Shown here: in pieces, positions 8,696-15,157 of the stretch
Numbering within the stretch: the first letter of the stretch is position 1
How the letters are laid out: each line of letters begins with the position of its first letter
Assembly: GCA_023135255.1 (NCBI GenBank)
Contig: JAGLTN010000622.1
Location: 1 to 18,664 of the forward strand
Direction of reading: 5' to 3'
DNA length: 18,664 bases
From: Planctomycetota bacterium
Lineage (GTDB): Bacteria; Planctomycetota; Phycisphaerae; Sedimentisphaerales; Anaerobacaceae
Notes under the pieces: generated by a model
The model's input: only the letters and a program-made list of their open reading frames with translations
Told to the model about the DNA's origin: nothing
Database searches by the model: none
Program-made: the position numbers and the translations under genes

Positions 8696-8758
8696 ATTAT
8701 AGTATATTCTTGATCATTTATACCACTGAGCTATTAAGGTATAAATATTCATAGCTCA
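8696..8758 (-). promoter_or_regulatory. GH28 promoter region with two interleaved inverted repeats
   Basis: On the minus strand a TATAAT lies at 8696-8701 with no consensus -35 at 17 bases; that place reads GGTATA. It belongs to a 9-base inverted repeat, ATTTATACC (8716-8724) and GGTATAAAT (8738-8746). A second 8-base inverted repeat, TGAGCTAT (8727-8734) and ATAGCTCA (8751-8758), is interleaved with it. Arm centres are 22 and 24 bases apart, about two helical turns, as for dimeric regulators. The repeats are exact; the regulatory role is inference. Confidence 0.5.
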
Positions 8759-9227
8759 ATCCATTTTTATTTTTCAAGGCTATAAAAAAATAAGCAACTC
8801 TCCAGGAACTCTTTAAAAGACAACAATTTTTTTCTGATAATACTTCTAACAGAATAACCAGAAAACATGCTGCTGCTACAACCGAACACACCGCGAGCAA
8901 GTCTAACCTGAAGACATCATTTCTTGTGCAACAAAAAAACAGCCGTAAGTAATCTGCTTAAACGCTATAAAATCACAAATTTGCTTCCGCAAACGTCGGT
9001 TCAGACGCAGTGACATTATTACCACCAAAAATTAAAATAAACACAAAAACCATTATTCCAACACTAAAAATACAGGTTCTTGCCATTTTCCGTTCACCTT
9101 ATCTTGGGGAGCAGTTCGCTCCGCTTTCCTCAAAACACTTTACCGCAAACACTGTCGGCCTCATATAATCCATCCGCCGGCGATCTGCAACATATATTAA
9201 TTTATCTATATGAAAAATCAGGGTTGC
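8759..9227. other. Mostly non-coding gap between the GH172 and GH28 genes
   Basis: Apart from the small signal-peptide ORF at 8973-9086 I see no convincing gene here. Longer open frames (8718-8900 on minus, 9080-9265 on plus) lack both a ribosome site and family-like composition. The part at about 9100-9190 is more GC-rich than the rest and holds a short hairpin, GGAGC-AGTTC-GCTCC (9106-9120). The 8760-8970 part is AT-rich and without recognised structure. No terminator is evident after the GH172 stop. The stretch could be decayed coding DNA. Confidence 0.4.
8973..9086 (-). CDS. 37-residue signal-peptide ORF: small secreted peptide or remnant of a longer secreted protein
   Basis: The ATG at 9086 is preceded by AAGGTGA with a spacing of about eight bases, a good ribosome site. 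The product starts MARTC, has a strongly hydrophobic core (about residues 6-20), then a plausible Sec cleavage site after VTA (25-27) and only ten more residues (SEPTFAEANL) before TGA. That is a complete export signal with almost no mature protein. Either it is a real very small secreted peptide or the 5' end of a secreted protein whose remainder has been lost; the downstream sequence gives no continuing homologous frame that I can recognise. It is oriented like its neighbours, between the GH172 and GH28 genes. Confidence 0.3.
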   Translation of the reverse strand: MARTCIFSVGIMVFVFILIFGGNNVTASEPTFAEANL

Positions 9228-11219
9228 TTATTTATAGCAGTAAACCCAGTATCTGTAATCATTGAAGGCTAATTTTTGTACGTCCTGCATCTGGCTTGCT
9301 TTAAGTTCAACAGCCACCATTTCCTTGCCTGCTGTAAGTTTTGCGGGTATCTCAAAATCAACATCTGCCCATCTTTTAAAAGGGTTATTGTCAGCGAAAT
9401 ACCATTGACCTGCTTTTTGACCATCGACAATAACATCCAATAAGTGCCTGCCCGGTTTCTGGTCAATTCTTCTTCTAAGCCTTACGCCTTTGTTGTCTTT
9501 TGCCAGGGCTATTTTAAATTTAACACTGCCTTTATTTTCCCTGCCGTCATCAGCAATGTCAACCTTGTCAAAACTGCCCTCGTATTGGCCTGTCAGGTTT
9601 ACGACTTTACTATCGGATGATTTGTAGCTGTGCATTTTTTCGCTGGCTGAATTGCCGACATCTATCATATCGGTCTGCTCAAGCGAAATTTTCGGATTCA
9701 GATACAGCATCGCAAGTGTTCTATAATAAGAATGAGCATCGCTGTCGGCGCCGTGTTCGATTCTCATTTCTGCATCGCTGTAAAATGGGATTGGGCTTTC
9801 GAGGTGGAATCTGTAATAACAACTCGGATATTCGGAGGTTATGTCGAGCCAAAGTCTCTCGGTTGGTTTGCCAGCCTGCTCAAAAACATCACCAACAGAT
9901 CCGCCGAAAGGACAATTGAAATTCGTGTTAGGCCAGAAACAGCAGAGATAATAATCCTCACTACCCGTGCCATTGAATATCGGGTTTCCGTTGCCATCTA
10001 CATAAAGCCTCTCATCGCCTTCCCAGTAATGACCACCTTTCATCGATTGCACCGTTCCAACATAAAAGCCTGTTCCCTGCACTTTTGCAAAAAGCCAATC
10101 TTCGCCATGAACGGTTTGGCCATCTCTATAGATGGTTGTAAAATAGCCGGACTTTTCCTTCGGGTATTGTTTTTCGGAGATCGCCATCTCGATTTCAATG
10201 TTTTGCTTGTCGTTATTTTTAAATATCTCGACCTGCATCGACTCCCAGAAGGGCATCGGGAAATAAATATCTGCTTTTATCCTGCCGTTTTTTACTTTAA
10301 CTCTAACCGGCAGAGAAGTCATATTTTCAGGCCCAGCCGCGTTTGCTATAAGCATCCCGATAGGCGAGGTTACCTGTTCGAAAGTCTTATTGTCAAATTT
10401 AATCTTGAGCCAGGTATCAGCGAGAAATTTTTTATCCGCAGGCAGATTCAGACTTAGCCTTTTAATACAGCCAGCCCCTTTATATGCGGGCCACCTACAA
10501 CTGACATTACCTGTTTTATAGCTGACTGTTTTGCAATCTGTCTCATCGGGTTTGAATTTACCGTTCTCACAAGCAGTCCTGACCGCTGCATCAATATCAA
10601 AAGCTGCTTTACCGTCGCGGGTAATAAAATTTGTCTGCTTAATATTATCCGCCGAATATTTTTCATAAATTACATGATAAAACTGGAACAGCTTATCGGT
10701 TCCGCTTGTTGTTATGACAAGCCTTTTATCGAAAGTAATAGGTACGAAGCAATTGCCGGCCTTTCTCAAACCCTCCCATTGGCCTGCAACTTCGTATATT
10801 GTAACAGGGTAGGGGATCAGCGGGTTTTTGCCGCGATAAAATTCTTTGCCATTCAGACTGAACCTCGCATCCTTTTCGCCGTCAAAATAAAAGTTATATG
10901 CTATATCATTAGTCAAACATGTCGCCCAGATATTTTTTACACAGCCGGGGCCAAGGCTGTCGAACATTACCTTTTCGCCTTTGTGATTGTCATAAAGATA
11001 ATGATTAGCGTCGCCGTTTAGGCCGTTCCTCTTCCTGCTGGAAGATTGTGCAACTTGTATATTTACCGGCAAAATCGGCAGATTTTCGAGCGTATAGCCG
11101 GCTTTATTCATAAAGTAACTATCGCTCGCCGAGCCTGCACCGGCAAATAAAAGCACTGATAAAACCGTGATAATACAAACTCCATAAACAGAGGCAATTG
11201 AAGTGTTTTTGTGTGACAT
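9228..11219 (-). CDS. Secreted DUF2961 / GH172-family glycoside hydrolase
   Basis: The 663-residue protein has an N-terminal signal (hydrophobic 13-28, cleavage near SAS at 30-32). The DUF2961 fold is recognisable from DSLGPGCVKNIWATC (87-101) with YFDGEKDARFSL (111-122), then GGHYWEGDERLYVDG (395-409) and NGTGSEDYY (416-424). The GTGSEDY segment carries the acidic residues expected of the GH172 active site (E421 is the likely one). A jelly-roll-like C-terminal part contains GRHLLDVIVDGQ. Characterised GH172 enzymes act on furanosides, such as alpha-D-fructofuranosides and D-arabinofuranosides, as trimers or hexamers; the substrate here is unknown. AAGGAG lies seven bases before the ATG. It is the first gene of the minus-strand series and is divergent from the TrmO gene. 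Confidence 0.9.
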   Translation of the reverse strand: MSHKNTSIASVYGVCIITVLSVLLFAGAGSASDSYFMNKAGYTLENLPILPVNIQVAQSSSRKRNGLNGDANHYLYDNHKGEKVMFDSLGPGCVKNIWATCLTNDIAYNFYFDGEKDARFSLNGKEFYRGKNPLIPYPVTIYEVAGQWEGLRKAGNCFVPITFDKRLVITTSGTDKLFQFYHVIYEKYSADNIKQTNFITRDGKAAFDIDAAVRTACENGKFKPDETDCKTVSYKTGNVSCRWPAYKGAGCIKRLSLNLPADKKFLADTWLKIKFDNKTFEQVTSPIGMLIANAAGPENMTSLPVRVKVKNGRIKADIYFPMPFWESMQVEIFKNNDKQNIEIEMAISEKQYPKEKSGYFTTIYRDGQTVHGEDWLFAKVQGTGFYVGTVQSMKGGHYWEGDERLYVDGNGNPIFNGTGSEDYYLCCFWPNTNFNCPFGGSVGDVFEQAGKPTERLWLDITSEYPSCYYRFHLESPIPFYSDAEMRIEHGADSDAHSYYRTLAMLYLNPKISLEQTDMIDVGNSASEKMHSYKSSDSKVVNLTGQYEGSFDKVDIADDGRENKGSVKFKIALAKDNKGVRLRRRIDQKPGRHLLDVIVDGQKAGQWYFADNNPFKRWADVDFEIPAKLTAGKEMVAVELKASQMQDVQKLAFNDYRYWVYCYK

Positions 11220-11269
11220 GTGATATTCTCCTTAATTAATGTTGATATTGCGAATTAAACCCAAACCTG

Positions 11270-11298
11270 ATTAAACAATATATAGCTGTATATATCAA
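11270..11298 (-). promoter_or_regulatory. Candidate promoter for the GH172 gene
   Basis: On the minus strand TTGATA (11293-11298) and TTTAAT (11270-11275) are separated by 17 bases, placing the start of transcription about 45 bases before the ATG. The spacer holds a near-palindromic alternating AT stretch (11278-11295). The area is very AT-rich, so chance matches are likely. Confidence 0.4.
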
Positions 11299-11329
11299 GA
11301 AAATTCAGAGATGTTCAAAAAAAACAACT

Positions 11330-11352
11330 ATAATTAGAGGCCCCCTGATTAT
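11330..11352. promoter_or_regulatory. Imperfect 23-base palindrome between divergent genes, operator-like
   Basis: ATAATTAGAGG (11330-11340) and CCCCTGATTAT (11342-11352) are inverted copies with nine of eleven positions matching, around one central C. The site lies between the GH172 gene and the TrmO gene, so it could serve either. No regulator gene lies in the window, and assignment as an operator is inference. Confidence 0.35.
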
Positions 11353-11374
11353 TATATAATTGACCAGCTTAGAC

Positions 11375-11401
11375 TTTACATTCAACCCAATTAGTTATAA
11401 T
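11375..11401 (+). promoter_or_regulatory. Candidate promoter for the TrmO-family gene
   Basis: A perfect TATAAT at 11396-11401 is preceded by TTTACA at 11375-11380, a short spacing of 15. A TTGACC at 11360-11365 is too far away to pair with it. Transcription would start about 40 bases before the ATG. Confidence 0.35.
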
Positions 11402-11450
11402 CTGCAGGAAAGATACGATGAAAAATAATGCTTATTTTAGGGGTTGTTAA

Positions 11451-11924
11451 ATGAATATAGAAACTATCGGCCTCGTGCATTCGCCATTCAAACAGGTAGA
11501 GGGAGTACCTATACAGCCGACAGCTGCTAAGGATGTTAAAGGCACGATCGAAATAAAACAGCAGTTCGCTGAAGGCTTGAGCGACCTCGATGGTTTTTCA
11601 CACATAGTTGTACTCTTTGGTTTTCACTTATCGACAGGCTGCAAATTGAAAGTTAAGCCTTTTCTGGATGATAACCTCAGAGGTGTTTTTTCCACACGAG
11701 CACCAAATAGGCCAAGCCAGATAGGTCTTTCGATAGTCACCCTCGAAAAAGTGAAAGGCCGAACACTGCACATCTCTGGCATGGATATGATCGATGGTAC
11801 GCCCATATTGGATATTAAGCCATATTTGCCTATGCTGAATCCCAACGGTGATATAAAAATCGGTTGGTTGGAAAATGCACATCGGCAATTCGAGCACAAA
11901 AAAGCTGATGGCAGAATGCTATGA
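11451..11924 (+). CDS. trmO: TrmO/TsaA-family tRNA t6A37 N6-methyltransferase
   Basis: The 157-residue protein matches the TsaA (UPF0066) fold throughout: ETIGLVHSPF (4-13) at the N-terminus, LSDLDGFSHIVVLF (43-56), and the signature FSTRAPNRPSQIGLSIV (80-96), then DIKPYLP. TrmO uses S-adenosylmethionine to methylate N6 of threonylcarbamoyladenosine at tRNA position 37. The protein is single-domain, shorter than the E. coli form (about 235 residues) which has a C-terminal extension; short versions are common in bacteria and archaea, and not all are shown to act on tRNA. AGGGG lies nine bases before the ATG. It ends 33 bases from miaB, another position-37 enzyme, in the opposite direction. The family is certain, the exact activity probable. 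Confidence 0.85.
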   Translation: MNIETIGLVHSPFKQVEGVPIQPTAAKDVKGTIEIKQQFAEGLSDLDGFSHIVVLFGFHLSTGCKLKVKPFLDDNLRGVFSTRAPNRPSQIGLSIVTLEKVKGRTLHISGMDMIDGTPILDIKPYLPMLNPNGDIKIGWLENAHRQFEHKKADGRML

Positions 11925-11948
11925 CATTAAAAGCTTATCCGTCAGATT

Positions 11949-11967
11949 GGTGATTTGCTAAATCATC
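11949..11967. repeat. Hairpin-forming inverted repeat at the trmO/miaB tail-to-tail junction
   Basis: TGATTT (11951-11956) and AAATCA (11960-11965) are inverted around GCT. The stem extends to eight pairs with one G-T wobble. It covers the miaB stop codon. No T tract follows on either strand, so it is not a standard intrinsic terminator, although it could slow polymerase or protect 3' ends. Confidence 0.3.
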
Positions 11968-13346
11968 TCGCCAAAAAGCGTTAGCGGGCTGGTTTTCGTT
12001 ATTTTTACCGTTGTGAAATTGCCTGCAAGTTCTGTCGGGCCATTGAATACGACTATATAGTCTTCAGCTGTTCTGCCTATAAGCTGCGGGTTGCCCTGAT
12101 GGTCGGCTTTGTTGAGGTGAGGCTTTTTGCTTAGCCCTTCAACGAGGATTTTGACTTTCTTGTTCAGGAATTCTTCGCTGAGTTTTTCACTGATCTTTTC
12201 CTGTACCGCCAGAAGTTCAACGTTCCTTCTTTTCTTAGTTTCAGCATCGATGTCATCCGCGAGCCTTTTTTCTGAGGTTGTGCCGGGTCTCGGCGAATAT
12301 TTGAAAACAAATGCGTTTCTATACTGTGCTTTTTTTACCAGTTCAACGCTCTGCTGAAAATCTTCTTCTGTTTCCGATGGAAAGCCCACGATAAAGTCGC
12401 CGGCAATAGAGATGTCAGGGACAATGGTTCTTGCCTTATCTATCAGCCCAAGATATTCACCCGATGTGTAATGGCGATTCATTGCCTTGAGTATCCTGTC
12501 CGAGCCGCTCTGGGCGGGCATGTGCAGATAATTACATACGTTTTCAATATCTGCCATTGTATTCATTATCTGCTCGAAATATTTCTGGGTAGGATAGCTT
12601 GTTACGAACCTGACCCATTCGATACCATCAACCTCGCTCGCCATTTCCAGCAGATCAGCAAGGCAATAAGTTTTATCGCCTGCTTTATATTCATAAGAGT
12701 TAACCGTCTGACCAAGCAAGGTAACGAGTTTTGTCCCTTCGTCTGCGAGTCTTTTGATCTGGTCAATTATAGCCTGGTGAGGTCGGGATATTTCCGGGCC
12801 TCTGACATAAGGCACAATGCAGTATGTGCAGAAATTATTGCACCCTCTCATTGCTCTTACAAAAGCCTGACCTGGAATCCGTTTGTCGCCTTTGTCATAA
12901 ACTGATTCGAAGTTTTCTAACGCTTGGGTTTCAGCATCTGAGTTTTTTTCGCGAATTTTCTCTTTTACGCGGATTTTTTTTTGCTTTGTTCCAATTGCCT
13001 CTCTTACCATGTCGACGATTTGCGGTATCTGCGCCGGCCCGCAAACGATATCTACAACATCATGGTTTAGCAGTTCACTGCCGAGCCTCTGGGCCATGCA
13101 ACCGATTACCCCTACTACTAATTCAGGATTGCTCTTTTTAAGATGCTTTAATCTTCCGAGATGAGAGAAAACTTTTGTTTCAGCATGTTCCCGCACCGAG
13201 CAGGTATTGATCAGTACGATATCAGAATCTTCATAGCTGTCTATAAGCTCAAAGCCAGCCCGGGCGAACGCAGCAGTGACCATTTCTGTATCGAGCTTGT
13301 TCATCTGACAGCCGAAGCTTTTTATATGTACTTTCTGTTTTCTCAT
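11958..13346 (-). CDS. miaB: MiaB, tRNA-2-methylthio-N6-dimethylallyladenosine synthase
   Basis: The 462-residue length and order are those of MiaB: an N-terminal methylthiotransferase domain with three cluster cysteines (C13 in SFGCQMN, C49 in NTCSVRE, C83 in IGCMAQ), the radical SAM motif CNNFCTYC (C169, C173, C176) followed by IVPYVRGPEISR, the GQTVNSY segment, and a TRAM-type RNA-binding tail from about 390. It inserts sulfur and a methyl group at C2 of i6A at tRNA position 37. VRGPEISR and GQTVNSY favour MiaB over RimO or MtaB. The start is fixed, since the first strand and C13 lie right after the ATG. No Shine-Dalgarno is visible and a promoter candidate ends nine bases upstream, so the mRNA may be leaderless. 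Confidence 0.95.
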   Translation of the reverse strand: MRKQKVHIKSFGCQMNKLDTEMVTAAFARAGFELIDSYEDSDIVLINTCSVREHAETKVFSHLGRLKHLKKSNPELVVGVIGCMAQRLGSELLNHDVVDIVCGPAQIPQIVDMVREAIGTKQKKIRVKEKIREKNSDAETQALENFESVYDKGDKRIPGQAFVRAMRGCNNFCTYCIVPYVRGPEISRPHQAIIDQIKRLADEGTKLVTLLGQTVNSYEYKAGDKTYCLADLLEMASEVDGIEWVRFVTSYPTQKYFEQIMNTMADIENVCNYLHMPAQSGSDRILKAMNRHYTSGEYLGLIDKARTIVPDISIAGDFIVGFPSETEEDFQQSVELVKKAQYRNAFVFKYSPRPGTTSEKRLADDIDAETKKRRNVELLAVQEKISEKLSEEFLNKKVKILVEGLSKKPHLNKADHQGNPQLIGRTAEDYIVVFNGPTELAGNFTTVKITKTSPLTLFGEMI

Positions 13347-13355
13347 AAGCCCGGC

Positions 13356-13384
13356 AGTATAACCAATCTCGCAGGCAAAATCAA
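13356..13384 (-). promoter_or_regulatory. miaB promoter candidate, very close to the start codon
   Basis: On the minus strand TTGATT (13379-13384) and TATACT (13356-13361) are exactly 17 bases apart. Transcription would begin about seven bases further, near 13349, only about three bases before the miaB ATG at 13346. Confidence 0.5.
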
Positions 13385-13497
13385 ATATACCCTTCAGGGT
13401 AAGAAATTCCCGCGAGGAAAGCTATAATCCCGATGTATATCTGGATACCCGCGGATAAACGGGGAAACTCAACTGTGAGGAGTATAATACTGTTTTA

Positions 13498-13526
13498 TTG
13501 ACATCGCAGAGCTATTTCTGTATAAA
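13498..13526 (+). promoter_or_regulatory. Strong sigma70-like promoter for the AGCS symporter gene
   Basis: A perfect TTGACA (13498-13503), a 17-base spacer and TATAAA (13521-13526) form a near-consensus promoter. It would give a 5' leader of about 50 bases before the ATG at 13584. It is the best promoter match in the window. Confidence 0.7.
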
Positions 13527-13583
13527 TTTTGATGTAATGGTTTTTGAGTGATATGTGTTTCTCTTTAGCGAAGATGATTTTTT

Positions 13584-15140
13584 ATGCAATTTATTTCAGA
13601 TTTTATCTATGCAGCTAACAACGTCCTATGGGGCCCGATCATGATTTTACTGCTGGTAGGTTCTGGTCTCTACCTGACCTTTCGCCTTGGTTTTGTGCAG
13701 ATAAGATATATTTTTCACTCCTTCAAATGTCTCAGCGGCAAATTTGATGACCCCAACGAAAAGGGTGACATAACTCATTTTCAGGCTCTTTGTTCCGCTT
13801 TATCTGCGACTATCGGCACGGGCAATATTGCAGGCGTAGCAACCGCTATCGCATTAGGAGGCCCGGGGGCAGTTTTCTGGATGTGGGTAACCGCGATTGT
13901 CGGAATGGCAACCAAATTCACCAGCTGTTCATTAGCTCTGAAATACCGTGAGATCGACCCCGAAGGAAGCGCTTCCGGCGGTCCTATGTATTTTCTCGAA
14001 CATGGTCTTAATGCAAAATGGTTAGCAGTTATTTTTGCCGTTTGTGCGGGGCTTGCTTCTTTTGGCATCGGAAGTGCGGTTCAGGCAAATTCAGCGACGG
14101 ATGGGCTTTTGACAATTCTGCCTCAGCAATGGCTTACAATGAAATTGCCCGAGCAAATGCCATTATTAGGAAACACGATTATAGCAAAACCGATCATCGG
14201 CATCATTCTCGCGTTCGCGGTTGGTATTGTTATAATCGGCGGCATCAAAAGAATTGCCCTGGTTGCTTCAAAAGTTGTGCCTCTGATGTGTGCGCTTTAT
14301 ATCGGTGCCGCACTTTTTATTCTCGTTAAAAATTATGGTATGATCGATGATGCTTTCGCCCAGATATTTAAATATGCATTCCAACCAATGGCTGCCGGTG
14401 CTGGATTTGTGGGGGGAGTATTAAGCACTACTATCGAAAAGGGCGTTGCACGAGGCATTTTCAGCAATGAGTCGGGCCTTGGTTCGGCGCCGATAGCCCA
14501 TGCAGCGGCAAAGACAAAAGAAATGGCAAGGGAAGGCTTCGTTGCCATGATCGGGCCTTTTATCGACACTATTGTTATCTGCACCATGACAGCTCTTGTG
14601 ATTATTACTTCAGGTTTATGGCAGGTTAAAACTGAAACGGGTGATATTTTATATGGCCCAGGCGGCAAGGGGCTGGCGGTTAAAGTTCAGATCGATGGCA
14701 CTACTGTTCAGGTTGTTGGGACTGTTGGCGACGACCCAAAACCTTTCTTCGATGTCCGGGGAGACCCATATCCCATTCCTACCGGTGCAACCCTTACAAC
14801 TTCAGCTTTTGATTCTACAATGCCGGGCGTTGGTCGCTGGGTCGTCTCTATTAGTCTGATATTTTTTGCTTACTCTACTATTATCGCATGGTCATATTAC
14901 GGTGATAGAAGTTTTTATTATCTTTTCGGCCCGATGGTGGTGACGCCATACCGGTGTATTTTCTGCGTTTTTATTATTGTTGGTTCGGTTGGCGGGCTCG
15001 ATCTGATATGGACGATGGCTGATAATCTTAATGCCCTGATGGCGATACCGAATCTTGTAGCTTTGGTTCTGCTGGCACCGGTAGCGGCTTCAAATTGTAA
15101 AGAGTATATCGACAGAATGCGACAGGATAAGACCTTTTGA
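13584..15140 (+). CDS. AGCS-family sodium:alanine/glycine symporter
   Basis: This 518-residue, very hydrophobic integral membrane protein has the alanine/glycine:cation symporter signature at 78-101 (IGTGNIAGVATAIALGG onward) and further family segments: ASGGPMYFLEHGL (130-142), GIFSNESGLGSAPIAHAAAK (291-310), and FFAYSTIIAWSYYGDR (427-442). About ten to eleven membrane spans are apparent. It should import alanine or glycine with sodium. Between the spans near 330-345 and 417-430, a hydrophilic stretch of roughly 50-60 residues (about 350-410) is longer than in usual family members. The ribosome site is weak (GAAGA). A near-consensus promoter precedes it. The DNA methyltransferase gene follows almost without a gap, and glycine cleavage gcvPB lies about 2.3 kb away on the other strand. 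Confidence 0.93.
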   Translation: MQFISDFIYAANNVLWGPIMILLLVGSGLYLTFRLGFVQIRYIFHSFKCLSGKFDDPNEKGDITHFQALCSALSATIGTGNIAGVATAIALGGPGAVFWMWVTAIVGMATKFTSCSLALKYREIDPEGSASGGPMYFLEHGLNAKWLAVIFAVCAGLASFGIGSAVQANSATDGLLTILPQQWLTMKLPEQMPLLGNTIIAKPIIGIILAFAVGIVIIGGIKRIALVASKVVPLMCALYIGAALFILVKNYGMIDDAFAQIFKYAFQPMAAGAGFVGGVLSTTIEKGVARGIFSNESGLGSAPIAHAAAKTKEMAREGFVAMIGPFIDTIVICTMTALVIITSGLWQVKTETGDILYGPGGKGLAVKVQIDGTTVQVVGTVGDDPKPFFDVRGDPYPIPTGATLTTSAFDSTMPGVGRWVVSISLIFFAYSTIIAWSYYGDRSFYYLFGPMVVTPYRCIFCVFIIVGSVGGLDLIWTMADNLNALMAIPNLVALVLLAPVAASNCKEYIDRMRQDKTF

Positions 15141-15157
15141 GAAAAGAGTTTTCTAAA

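Noticed and set aside
8648..8737. Minus-strand stretch resembling a tRNA: a D-arm-like AGCTCAGTGGTA at 8722-8733 and a T-loop-like GTTCGATTC near the GH28 start codon.
   Set aside because: The two parts are much too far apart, no acceptor stem pairs, and no anticodon arm is visible. The D-arm likeness is part of the inverted repeats.
8718..8900. 60-codon minus-strand ORF with a hydrophobic start.
   Set aside because: It needs a TTG start, has no ribosome site, and overlaps the GH28 promoter repeats; composition is not protein-like.
9080..9265. 61-codon plus-strand ORF in the GH172/GH28 gap.
   Set aside because: It overlaps the end of the GH172 gene and is antisense to the signal-peptide ORF; no family likeness.
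8727..11306. Loose similarity between the GH28 upstream repeats (minus strand) and 11279-11306 (plus strand), sharing ATAGCT, GTATA and ATCAAGAA.
   Set aside because: It needs gaps of five and two bases in AT-rich DNA and the orientations relative to the genes differ, so chance is likely.
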